From Rummeliibacillus pycnus (GTDB lineage Bacteria > Bacillota > Bacilli > Bacillales_A > Planococcaceae), in contig NZ_KZ614145.1 of the NCBI RefSeq assembly GCF_002884495.1, positions 124,001 through 188,000 of the forward strand: 64,000 nucleotides of DNA, in the 5' to 3' direction. Both the position numbers and the translations under genes were made by a program. Shown one piece after another: positions 30,742 to 39,082 of the stretch (position 1 is the stretch's first letter; each line of letters starts with the position of its first letter). Under the pieces are notes generated by a model, which worked only from the letters and a program-made list of their open reading frames with translations, was not told the origin of the DNA and made no database searches.

Positions 30742-32276
30742 TACAGTCATTACGTTTACGTTTATTGTTTGCTTTTGGATTGTTATATATCATCACTTTA
30801 GCTGGCCTCGGCTTTACATTAGGTCAGCTATTTCCACTTCTAGTGAAAGACTCAATCAGAACAAATGTTATCAAATCAAGAGAAAATGTCACACATGCTA
30901 TAGAAAAAGGACAAATAGATTTAACAAACTCACAAAAAAATTCAATCCTTGATGCGATTACTTATCATACAAAGATTCAAGATATATCGGATATTCGCCT
31001 ACAGCTATGGATCTTACTGGCTATAATTTTTGTGATTACTTTTATTATCTTAATAGTAATCACATATCGACTTATCAAAAACCTATCTCAGCCGATTGAT
31101 AATGTTATGATGACTGCTCATGAACTTTCAAAAGGAAATTATCTTGCTAGGGCATATGAAGTAACTGGATCGCCAACATTACAATTGAGCAAGGCAGTGA
31201 ATGGACTTGCAAGAAATTTGCAAGATATCATGATTGTTCGTGAAATTGAACAAGAACGCTTGAAGACATTAATTGAAAATATGGGAAGCGCTCTTATTAT
31301 GATCGGTAGAGAAGGAGATATTACGATTGTCAATCGAGTTTTTACCGAGTTATTTGATCAACAATACGAAGATGTACAAAGCCAACTTTTCCGTGAATTA
31401 GGGTTACCTCATGAATTAGAAGAATTTGTAGATTATGTCTTTAGAACAGAAGTACCATATAGAAAACAAATTCACATTAAAATTCAACATGAATACCGTG
31501 ATATGGAAGTATATGGTGCACCTGTAGTTGGAGAGCATGGCTTGTGGCTTGGCGTTGTGATTGTGATGCATGACATTACAGAATTAAAAATGTTAGAACA
31601 AATAAGAAAAGATTTTGTCGCAAATGTATCTCATGAACTTCGAACACCGATTACATCTATAAAAGGTTTTTCGGAAACACTTTTAGATGGTGCATATAAG
31701 GAAGAAGAAACGCTTCTAAGCTTTTTAGAAATCATAAATAAAGAAAGTAATCGATTACAAATATTGGTGAATGATCTACTCGATTTATCGAAAATTGAAA
31801 AGACGGGCTTTACTGTTAATATGGAAAAAACAAGTTTACGTGATGTGATTATACGAACAATTGAAATGACGCATCAAAAGATAGAAGAAAAACATATGCG
31901 GTTTGAAGCGAAAATTGATGAAGAAGTTTATATTTATGGTGATCCCAATCGCTTAGTGCAAGTGGTGATGAATTTAATGGTCAATGCGATTAACTATTCA
32001 CCAGAAAGAACGAAAATTACGGTTCATCTTTTTGAAAAAGATCAAAATGCCATTCTTGAGATTTCTGATGAAGGAATTGGGATAAGTAAAGAAGAAATTC
32101 CACGAGTATTTGAACGATTTTATCGTATAGATAAAGCACGAAGTCGAAATTCTGGTGGAACGGGATTAGGGTTAGCAATCGTAAAACACCTAGTTGAAGC
32201 GCATCATGGGAAAATACAAGTGGATAGTGTTGTTGGAAAAGGAACAACAATGCGTCTCATTTTTCCAAAAATTTAA
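30738..32276 (+). CDS. phoR: Phosphate-sensing histidine kinase PhoR
   Basis: 512-residue membrane kinase, shorter than B. subtilis PhoR (579). Order: transmembrane helix (about 8-30), a short outside segment of about 55-60 residues, second helix (about 88-110), HAMP, PAS (about 170-280), HisKA with phospho-acceptor H299 in VSHELRTPITS, and HATPase (N-box NLMVNAINYS, then GTGLGLAIVK). The outside segment is too small for the extracytoplasmic PAS-like domain of B. subtilis PhoR. Start TTG 30738 follows GAGGAGCC and overlaps phoP. Confidence 0.93.
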   Translation: MIQSLRLRLLFAFGLLYIITLAGLGFTLGQLFPLLVKDSIRTNVIKSRENVTHAIEKGQIDLTNSQKNSILDAITYHTKIQDISDIRLQLWILLAIIFVITFIILIVITYRLIKNLSQPIDNVMMTAHELSKGNYLARAYEVTGSPTLQLSKAVNGLARNLQDIMIVREIEQERLKTLIENMGSALIMIGREGDITIVNRVFTELFDQQYEDVQSQLFRELGLPHELEEFVDYVFRTEVPYRKQIHIKIQHEYRDMEVYGAPVVGEHGLWLGVVIVMHDITELKMLEQIRKDFVANVSHELRTPITSIKGFSETLLDGAYKEEETLLSFLEIINKESNRLQILVNDLLDLSKIEKTGFTVNMEKTSLRDVIIRTIEMTHQKIEEKHMRFEAKIDEEVYIYGDPNRLVQVVMNLMVNAINYSPERTKITVHLFEKDQNAILEISDEGIGISKEEIPRVFERFYRIDKARSRNSGGTGLGLAIVKHLVEAHHGKIQVDSVVGKGTTMRLIFPKI

Positions 32277-32384
32277 CTCTAAGATTATTTTATAGGACTG
32301 TTTAGGGGAAAAGTGATATTACTGCTTAAATAGCTAGATAAAAACTAAAGATAAGATGAACTTTATGGTTAAACTAAGTTAGAT

Positions 32385-32414
32385 CAAAAAACGGGGAATT
32401 CCTCGTTTTTTGTA
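32385..32414 (+). terminator. Rho-independent terminator after phoR
   Basis: AAAAAACGGGG / CCTCGTTTTTT stem with an AATT loop and T-run. Confidence 0.85.
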
Positions 32415-32418
32415 TTTA

Positions 32419-32745
32419 CTTAAATCAATTTCATAATTCAAAGATACGCTATATCTATTTGAACGTTGTCTAAGAAGCGAAAGATGGCGAGTCCTCGAAA
32501 ATGCATTCGCATTTTCTTTGTGCGGTGGTAATTCAAGGAAGCTTATTCAATGTCCTGCGGGAAAGCGAGACAGGTGAGATCCCGCAGGTAGCATCAGCGA
32601 ACGAGGAGGCTCACCGCTCGCTTAGCACGAAAGCACCATCTGGAGTGGCATATTAAGAAAAACTATATATAAAGTATAATCCGAATTATGGTTTGTACAT
32701 TTATAAATCATTCGTTTTTTTTAACTGGAAAAGCATTTATGAAAT
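32419..32745. repeat. Dispersed repeat family B, copy 1
   Basis: About 325 bp, alignable over most of its length with 58691-58994. The core carries GTCTAAGAAGCG..GATGGCG at the left and ACCATCTGGAGTGGCATATTAAG at the right (compare CGCCATC in copy 2), with inner blocks such as CCCGCAGGTAGC and GAGGAGGCTCACCGCTCGC. Copy 1 has an extra A/T-rich insertion around 32497-32550. No open frame of interest. Confidence 0.75.
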
Positions 32746-32793
32746 GGACTCCCTTAAAGGAAAAATAAGAAAAAGATAGCTATGTTTATTGAC

Positions 32794-32847
32794 TTTACAA
32801 TATCTTTACAATGTCTTTATATAAACCAAAAATAGCAGCTTTATACT
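32794..32847 (+). promoter_or_regulatory. PhoP box and promoter of a candidate small RNA
   Basis: Three hexamers at exact 11-bp spacing, TTTACA (32794), TTTACA (32805) and TTTATA (32816), match the Bacillus PhoP box (TT-rich hexamer repeats separated by 5 bp). TATACT (32842-32847) is a good -10, placing the box at about -35 to -60, the position of activated Pho promoters. Confidence 0.6.
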
Positions 32848-32850
32848 AAT

Positions 32851-32916
32851 AGTTGAAGCCCCCTTCAAATTCTTTCTAAAAAGAGAGTCGCAGTTTCATA
32901 GCGCTCTCTTTTTATT
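32851..32916 (+). ncRNA. Candidate PhoP-activated small RNA (about 65 nt)
   Basis: From the predicted start near 32851-32854 the transcript has a 5' hairpin TTGAAG-CCCC-CTTCAA, an A/U-rich linker, then a terminator hairpin. No start codon with a binding site lies in it. The C-only loop resembles the C-rich, Shine-Dalgarno-targeting loops of Firmicute small RNAs such as RsaE/RoxS, but there is no sequence homology claim. Expression is inferred only from the PhoP box, -10 and terminator. Confidence 0.4.
32878..32916 (+). terminator. Rho-independent terminator of the candidate small RNA
   Basis: AAAAAGAGAG / CTCTCTTTTT with an inner CGC/GCG pair, followed by TATTTTATT. No gene lies upstream within 600 bp. 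The rest to polA (32917-33080) shows only a weak possible -10 (TAAAAT, 32985). Confidence 0.8.
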
Positions 32917-33080
32917 TTATTATAAAACCGAACGTTTTTTCGTATATTGAACAGCACTCTTTTCCTTTCCGCTAATAAGCATGTTAAAATAGAGAATGAG
33001 AAATAGCTAATGAAATCTCTATAATATGCAGAAAATGAATATAAAGAATAAGCGATTTAACTATTTAGGAGTGTGCCTAT

Positions 33081-35708
33081 ATGACAAAGGAAAAGTTACT
33101 TTTATTAGATGGTAATAGTTTGGCGTATCGAGCGTTTTTTGCGTTACCATTATTAACAAATGACCATGGTATCCATACGAATGCAGTATATGGATTTACA
33201 ACGATGTTGCAAAAAATAGTAGAAGAAGAAAAGCCAACCAAAATGCTTGTAGCATTCGATGCTGGTAAAACAACATTTCGACATAAAACCTATTCAGAAT
33301 ATAAAGGTGGTAGACAAAAGACCCCTCCTGAATTATCGGAGCAATTTCCATATTTGCGAAAACTGCTAGATGCATATCAAATTAAACAATACGAGTTAGA
33401 AATGTACGAAGCAGATGATATTATTGGCACATTGAGTAAACAAGCAGATGAACAAGGCCTTGAAGTAATTATTGTTTCAGGTGATAAGGACTTAACGCAA
33501 TTAGCATCTACTAATACAACAGTTTATATTACTCGAAAAGGTATGACAGATATTGAACACTATACACCGGAGCATATAGGAGAAAAATATGGCCTAATGC
33601 CACATCAAATTATTGACATGAAAGGCTTAATGGGCGATTCATCTGATAATATTCCTGGTGTTCCAGGTGTTGGTGAAAAAACTGCGATCAAACTACTTAC
33701 CCAATTTCCAACTGTTGAAGAAGTGTATGAACATATTGATGAAGTAAGTGGAGCAAAGCTAAAAGAAAAACTTGTGAATAACGAAGCGCAAGCGAAAATG
33801 AGTAAACAACTTGCGACAATTAACCGTGAAGCACCTATTGAAATAACAATTGATGAATTACATTACGAGGGACCAGATGTTGATAAGTTATTTGGTTTAT
33901 GGCAAGATCTTTCATTCAAATCTTTAATTGAAAAAAGCAGTTATAAAGCAGAAGCTAAAGAAACAACCGCATTAAAATTTGAAATTGTGAACGATCTAAC
34001 AGAAGAACAATTGACAAGCCCAATGGCTATGCATTTAGAGTTAGCAGATGAACATTATCATACTTGCGAAAAATTTGGAATTGCGCTAACTGCAGGCGAA
34101 ATAGCTTATTATATTCCATTTGAAAATGCTTTAAAATCCAAAGAATTTATCGCATGGCTTGAAGACGAGACAAAAAGAAAGTACTTATTTGATTCAAAAG
34201 CAACACAAGCAGCATTATTAAGAAGTGGAATCAAACTAAATGGTGTTGATTTTGACTTTTTATTAGCAGCATATATTCTTAATCCTGCAATGTCATCTGA
34301 TGATGTAGCAGCCGTTGCAAAGGAATTTGGTTACTCAGATGTTCAATCAAATGATGTTGTATATGGTAAGGGCGCAAAAAAAGCCATTCCAGAACAAAAG
34401 GTTATTGCAGAGCATGCAGGACGCAAGGCAACTGCTGTTTTTAGTCTTCAACCAAAACTTGAACAACGTTTAAACGAAAACGAGCAATATGATTTATATC
34501 GTAATCTAGAATTGCCACTTGCTACGATTCTTAGTCAAATGGAGAGCCAAGGTGTATCTGTTGATCGTCATCGATTAGTTGAAATGGGAGCTGAATTAAC
34601 AGCTAAATTGAAAGATATCGAGGAAGATATTTATGAAGTTGCAGGAGAAAAATTTAATATTAATTCGCCTAAACAATTAGGTGTTATTTTATTTGAAAAA
34701 TTAGGATTACCTGTTATTAAAAAAACAAAGACAGGTTATTCAACAGCTGCTGATGTACTAGAAAAATTAGCCCCAGAGCATGAAATTATTCAGCATATTT
34801 TACAATACCGTCAATTAGGAAAGTTACAGTCGACTTATATTGAGGGGCTTTTAAAAGTCATTCATCAGGATGATCAAAAAATTCATACTCGTTATCAACA
34901 AGCATTAACTTCAACAGGTCGTCTAAGTTCAACAGATCCTAACCTTCAAAACATTCCAGTGAGATTAGAAGAGGGGCGTAAAATCCGCCAAGCATTTGTG
35001 CCTTCTCATGAAGGTTGGAAAATGTTCGCTGCCGATTATTCTCAAATTGAATTACGGGTACTTGCACATATGTCAAATGATGAAAATCTAATTAACGCTT
35101 TTAAACATGGTATGGATATTCATATGAAAACAGCTATGGATGTTTTCCATGTAGAGGCAGAAGATGTCACTTCAAATATGAGACGGGCAGCAAAAGCAGT
35201 TAACTTTGGAATTGTTTATGGTATTAGTGATTATGGTTTATCTCAAAACTTGAATATTACGCGAAAAGAAGCGGCTGATTTTATCGAACGTTATTTCAAA
35301 AGCTTCCCTGGTGTTCAAGAATATATGAAGAATATTGTGGAAGAAGCGAAGAAAAAAGGGTATGTGACAACAATTTTGAACCGTCGACGTTATCTACCTG
35401 ATTTAAATAGTTCGAACTTTAATTTGCGTAGTTTCGCAGAACGCACTGCGATGAATACCCCAATTCAAGGTAGCGCAGCAGATATTATCAAAAAAGCTAT
35501 GATTGATATGGCAAAAGCATTAAAAGAACATCATTTACAAGCAAAAATGTTATTACAAGTACATGATGAATTAATCTTTGAAGCACCAGAGGAAGAAATT
35601 GCAACATTAGAAAAACTGGTACCAGAAGTGATGGCTAACTGTATACAACTAAAAGTACCATTAAAAGCAGATTTCGCATCAGGTGCTACTTGGTATGAAA
35701 CGAAATAA
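33081..35708 (+). CDS. polA: DNA polymerase I
   Basis: Repair and Okazaki-fragment polymerase, 875 residues. The N-terminal 5'-3' exonuclease (about 1-290) carries LLDGNSLAYRAFFA and the GDSSDNIPGVPGVG motif. The central 3'-5' exonuclease-like domain is inactive as in other Bacillus enzymes: the DxE motif is replaced by HLELAD. The polymerase domain has DYSQIELRVLAH, RRAAKAVNFGIVYG and QVHDELIFE. It heads the polA-mutM-coaE operon (16-nt gap to mutM). Confidence 0.97.
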   Translation: MTKEKLLLLDGNSLAYRAFFALPLLTNDHGIHTNAVYGFTTMLQKIVEEEKPTKMLVAFDAGKTTFRHKTYSEYKGGRQKTPPELSEQFPYLRKLLDAYQIKQYELEMYEADDIIGTLSKQADEQGLEVIIVSGDKDLTQLASTNTTVYITRKGMTDIEHYTPEHIGEKYGLMPHQIIDMKGLMGDSSDNIPGVPGVGEKTAIKLLTQFPTVEEVYEHIDEVSGAKLKEKLVNNEAQAKMSKQLATINREAPIEITIDELHYEGPDVDKLFGLWQDLSFKSLIEKSSYKAEAKETTALKFEIVNDLTEEQLTSPMAMHLELADEHYHTCEKFGIALTAGEIAYYIPFENALKSKEFIAWLEDETKRKYLFDSKATQAALLRSGIKLNGVDFDFLLAAYILNPAMSSDDVAAVAKEFGYSDVQSNDVVYGKGAKKAIPEQKVIAEHAGRKATAVFSLQPKLEQRLNENEQYDLYRNLELPLATILSQMESQGVSVDRHRLVEMGAELTAKLKDIEEDIYEVAGEKFNINSPKQLGVILFEKLGLPVIKKTKTGYSTAADVLEKLAPEHEIIQHILQYRQLGKLQSTYIEGLLKVIHQDDQKIHTRYQQALTSTGRLSSTDPNLQNIPVRLEEGRKIRQAFVPSHEGWKMFAADYSQIELRVLAHMSNDENLINAFKHGMDIHMKTAMDVFHVEAEDVTSNMRRAAKAVNFGIVYGISDYGLSQNLNITRKEAADFIERYFKSFPGVQEYMKNIVEEAKKKGYVTTILNRRRYLPDLNSSNFNLRSFAERTAMNTPIQGSAADIIKKAMIDMAKALKEHHLQAKMLLQVHDELIFEAPEEEIATLEKLVPEVMANCIQLKVPLKADFASGATWYETK

Positions 35709-35723
35709 AGGAGCAGTGATCGC

Positions 35724-36596
35724 ATGCCAGAATTACCTGAAGTAGAAGGAGTTGTGCGTGCACTTCAACCTGTCGTGTCGGAGAAAGTAATCCGTCATGT
35801 ACAGGTTTCCAAAACAATCTGTACCTCCATTAATCAAGGAAAAGCCTGTATCATTAAGGGAATGGATCCGGAAATTTTTTCGGATGCATTAGTAAACATG
35901 ACAATTAGAGAAGTCAAAAGACGTTCAAAGTATATCTTCTTCTATCTGGAAAAAGGTGACAAAAACTATGTGTTGGTCAATCATTTAGGTATGACTGGAG
36001 CATGGTTCCATGTTCACTCATTAAAAGAAATTACGGAAAATAAGTTTCAAAAGCATATTCATATTGTATTGACTTTTGAACAAGATGAATTTCTTGTGTA
36101 TGCTGATATTCGACGTTTTGGGGAATTACGTCTCTTACATTCTATCGATGAGTATCCGCCACTTTTAGAAATCGCACCAGAGCCCTTTCTAGAAGAAGCG
36201 TTGCCCTATTTTTTAACAAAATCAAAGTTACCTAAATATGCAAACAAGCCAGTGAAAGAAGTCATTATGGATGGGCATGTCATTGCAGGTTGTGGCAATA
36301 TCTACGCAACAGAGTCGTTGTTCAGGATGAAAATTCATCCTTCTAGAAAGATTTCTCGCATAAGTGATAAAAGAAAAAAGGAGCTATTCCAAACAATTGT
36401 ATCGATTTTACAAGAAAGTATCGATGCTGGAGGTTCAAGTATTTCAGATTATCGAAATATAAATGGTGAAGCAGGTGGAATGCAAGATCGTTTACAGATG
36501 TATGGGAAGAAAGCGTGTCCAATATGTCATACTAATACAAAGCAAATGGTTATTTCAGGAAGGAATTCAGTGTATTGTCCGAAATGCCAACATTAA
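35724..36596 (+). CDS. mutM: Formamidopyrimidine-DNA glycosylase
   Basis: Base-excision repair of 8-oxoguanine and formamidopyrimidines, 290 residues. It opens with MPELPEVE, giving the catalytic P2 and E3 after Met removal. The helix-two-turn-helix carries CGNIYATESLF, and a C-terminal zinc finger CPICHTNTKQM..CPKCQ ends the protein. RBS AAAGGAGCAG. Same operon order as B. subtilis. Confidence 0.97.
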   Translation: MPELPEVEGVVRALQPVVSEKVIRHVQVSKTICTSINQGKACIIKGMDPEIFSDALVNMTIREVKRRSKYIFFYLEKGDKNYVLVNHLGMTGAWFHVHSLKEITENKFQKHIHIVLTFEQDEFLVYADIRRFGELRLLHSIDEYPPLLEIAPEPFLEEALPYFLTKSKLPKYANKPVKEVIMDGHVIAGCGNIYATESLFRMKIHPSRKISRISDKRKKELFQTIVSILQESIDAGGSSISDYRNINGEAGGMQDRLQMYGKKACPICHTNTKQMVISGRNSVYCPKCQH

Positions 36597-36602
36597 AGGT
36601 GT

Positions 36603-37205
36603 GTGAATAAATTGATTATTGGTTTAACTGGAAGTATTGCTAGTGGCAAAAGCACAGTAGCTAATATGTTAAAAGAATTAGATTTAAAGATTGTTGATGC
36701 GGACGTAGTTGCTAGAGATGTTGTAGAACCAGGAACAGAGACATTACAAAAAATTGTAAAAGTATTTGGCGAAGATATTTTACTAGAAAATGGTGCTTTA
36801 AACCGTGCAAAACTAGGAGAAATTATTTTCCATAACCCTGCAAAAAGAAAAGAATTAAACGAAATTATTCATCCTGCAATTCGTAAAGAAATGTTGAGAC
36901 AAAGGGATGAATGGCTTGAAAAAGGGGAAAAACATATAGTAATGGATATTCCGTTACTTTTTGAAAGTAAATTACAACATTTTGTAGAAAAAATTCTAGT
37001 CGTTTCTGTTACTGAGGAAACCCAACTAACAAGATTAATGGAACGTAATCATTTATCCGAAGAAGAGGCGAAAGCTAGAATCGCCTCGCAGCTTCCACTT
37101 TCTGTAAAAGAAAAAGGTGCTGATGCAGTTATTTATAATAATGGGAATTTTGAAAATACACGCGAACAACTATTGAAAATACTCATTTCGTGGGACGTTA
37201 TATAA
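36603..37205 (+). CDS. coaE: Dephospho-CoA kinase
   Basis: Last step of coenzyme A synthesis, 200 residues. Walker A GLTGSIASGKST at the N-terminus and a LID region with RNHLSEEEAKARI. Start is ambiguous: GTG 36603 is only 3 nt from AAAGG, while TTG 36612 has ideal spacing and would shorten the protein by three residues. Third gene after polA and mutM. B. subtilis ytaF, normally next, is absent. Confidence 0.93.
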   Translation: MNKLIIGLTGSIASGKSTVANMLKELDLKIVDADVVARDVVEPGTETLQKIVKVFGEDILLENGALNRAKLGEIIFHNPAKRKELNEIIHPAIRKEMLRQRDEWLEKGEKHIVMDIPLLFESKLQHFVEKILVVSVTEETQLTRLMERNHLSEEEAKARIASQLPLSVKEKGADAVIYNNGNFENTREQLLKILISWDVI

Positions 37206-37255
37206 GAATACTCTATAATATTCTGAAAATATAAACATTAAAATATAGCTTATAA

Positions 37256-37287
37256 TATGTTTTACTTTCTGAGAAATGTGCTATACT
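37256..37287 (+). promoter_or_regulatory. gapB promoter with two CcpN-type sites
   Basis: TGTGCTATACT (37277-37287) matches the CcpN consensus TRTGHYATAYW exactly and contains the -10 TATACT. TATGTTTTACT (37256-37266) matches at 10 of 11 positions and covers the -35 TTTTAC (spacer 16 bp). This is the arrangement expected for glycolytic repression of gapB. Confidence 0.6.
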
Positions 37288-37340
37288 ATTTGAGAATAAA
37301 ACAAATGAAGTATAACGGTTTAACAGGGAGGATTTTATTC

Positions 37341-38363
37341 ATGACAGTCTCAATTGCTATTAACGGATTTGGCCGTATTGGTCGTATGGTTTTCCGTCAA
37401 GCGATACTGCAAGATGATTTAAATATTGTAGCAATAAATGCGAGCTATCCAGCCGAAACATTGGCTCATTTGATAAAGTATGACACAACTCATGGCAGAT
37501 TTGATGGTGAAGTAAAAGCAGAAGAAGATGCATTAGTTGTTAATGGTAAACGCGTTCAACTTGTAAACGATCGTAACCCTCAAAACTTACCTTGGAAAGA
37601 AATGGGTGTAGATATCGTTATTGAAGCAACAGGTAAATTTAATGAACGTAGTAAAGCAGCATTACACCTTGAAGCTGGTGCTAAAAAAGTTATTTTAACA
37701 GCACCTGGTAAAAATGAAGATGTTACAATCGTAATGGGTGTTAATGATGATAAATTAGATCTTTCAAAACACGATATTATCTCCAATGCTAGTTGTACTA
37801 CAAACTGTCTTGCACCAGTTGCAAAAGTTCTAAATGATACATTTGGAATTGATAACGGCTTAATGACAACAGTTCATTCATATACAAACGATCAAAAAAA
37901 TATTGACAATCCACATAAAGATTTACGTCGTGCTCGTGCATGTGCTGAATCGATTATTCCAACTTCTACAGGTGCTGCGAAAGCCTTGACATTAGTATTA
38001 CCTGAATTACAAGGTAAATTACATGGTATGGCTCTACGTGTTCCTACACCTAACGTTTCATTAGTAGACTTAGTTGTAGACTTACAACGTGATGTTACAG
38101 CTGAAGAAGTAAATGAAGCATTCAAAAAAGCGGCTGCAGGAGCACTAAAAGGTATTTTAGATTTCACAATGGAACCACTTGTATCTCGTGACTATAATAC
38201 AAATCCTGCATCAGCAACAGTTGATGGTCTTACTACAATGACAATCGGTTCTCGTAAAGTAAAAGTACTTGCTTGGTATGACAACGAATGGGGTTACTCT
38301 TCACGCGTTGTAGACCTTACAAAAAAAGTTGTAGCTGAGTTGAAAGAAACAGTAAACGCATAA
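37341..38363 (+). CDS. gapB: Gluconeogenic glyceraldehyde-3-phosphate dehydrogenase GapB
   Basis: 340 residues from ATG 37341 (GGGAGG upstream), exactly the B. subtilis GapB length. Motifs: INGFGRIGRMVFRQA, the catalytic cysteine in SNASCTTNCLAP, and the early AINASYPAETLAHL typical of GapB rather than GapA. GapB is the NADP-preferring enzyme used in gluconeogenesis. Position after coaE and CcpN-like sites both support the call. Terminator at 38379. Confidence 0.95.
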   Translation: MTVSIAINGFGRIGRMVFRQAILQDDLNIVAINASYPAETLAHLIKYDTTHGRFDGEVKAEEDALVVNGKRVQLVNDRNPQNLPWKEMGVDIVIEATGKFNERSKAALHLEAGAKKVILTAPGKNEDVTIVMGVNDDKLDLSKHDIISNASCTTNCLAPVAKVLNDTFGIDNGLMTTVHSYTNDQKNIDNPHKDLRRARACAESIIPTSTGAAKALTLVLPELQGKLHGMALRVPTPNVSLVDLVVDLQRDVTAEEVNEAFKKAAAGALKGILDFTMEPLVSRDYNTNPASATVDGLTTMTIGSRKVKVLAWYDNEWGYSSRVVDLTKKVVAELKETVNA

Positions 38364-38378
38364 TTATTCGTTTCGATA

Positions 38379-38417
38379 AAATCCTTCTAACCGAATTGGT
38401 TGGAAGGATTTTTTTTC
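38379..38417 (+). terminator. Rho-independent terminator after gapB
   Basis: AAATCCTTCtAACC pairs with GGTTgGAAGGATTT, followed by eight T. Confidence 0.9.
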
Positions 38418-38575
38418 TAAAATTGAGCGAAAATAGATAATAGAATCGAAATTTGTCATATTCTGAACAGTTTTTTTAGTGTAAAGGACAATTTCTACTC
38501 TTTTTTTCGATTTATATCATTATTTTTTGATATAATAGGTAAACTAATATGTTTCGAAATCAGGAGAGAAAAGTT

Positions 38576-39055
38576 ATGAAATGTCCAGCATGTCAGTATA
38601 ACGGAACGAAAGTCATCGATAGCAGACCAGTTGATGATAATAAAGCCATTCGCAGGCGTAGAGAATGTGAATCATGTAGTTTTCGTTTTACGACTTTTGA
38701 AAAAGTAGAAGAGATGCCACTAATTGTTATAAAAAAAGATGGATCGCGTGAAGAATTTAGTCGAGAAAAAGTACTTCGAGGTCTTATTCGGGCATGCGAA
38801 AAGCGTCCTGTAGCTTTAAGTGTGTTAGAGGATTTAGTGTTTAATATTGAGCAAGATTTACGAAGAATTGGTAATGCTGAGGTAAAAACAGAAGATGTTG
38901 GGGAAATGGTAATGGATAGACTTTCTAAAATAGATGAAGTTTCCTATGTTCGTTTTGCATCCGTTTATCGCCAATTCAAGGACATTAATGTATTTATTGA
39001 TGAGTTAAGAGAATTAATCGAAAAACAATCTAAAGAACATGAAAATGAAAAGTAA
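38576..39055 (+). CDS. nrdR: Ribonucleotide reductase repressor NrdR
   Basis: 159-residue ATP/dATP-sensing repressor of ribonucleotide reductase genes. A zinc ribbon (C3, C6, C31, C34) precedes an ATP-cone (about 48-140) with [15 protein letters not shown]. Start at ATG 38576 (CAGGAGAG upstream). It begins the nrdR-dnaB-dnaI group, as in B. subtilis; TATAAT at 38531 is a plausible -10. Confidence 0.96.
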   Translation: MKCPACQYNGTKVIDSRPVDDNKAIRRRRECESCSFRFTTFEKVEEMPLIVIKKDGSREEFSREKVLRGLIRACEKRPVALSVLEDLVFNIEQDLRRIGNAEVKTEDVGEMVMDRLSKIDEVSYVRFASVYRQFKDINVFIDELRELIEKQSKEHENEK

Positions 39056-39082
39056 GTGTAGGTTTTGGAAGGAGAATCGTTG

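Noticed and set aside
32277-33080. Missed protein-coding gene between phoR and polA
   Set aside because: No frame with a plausible start and ribosome binding site; the space is repeat B, the PhoP box and the candidate small RNA.
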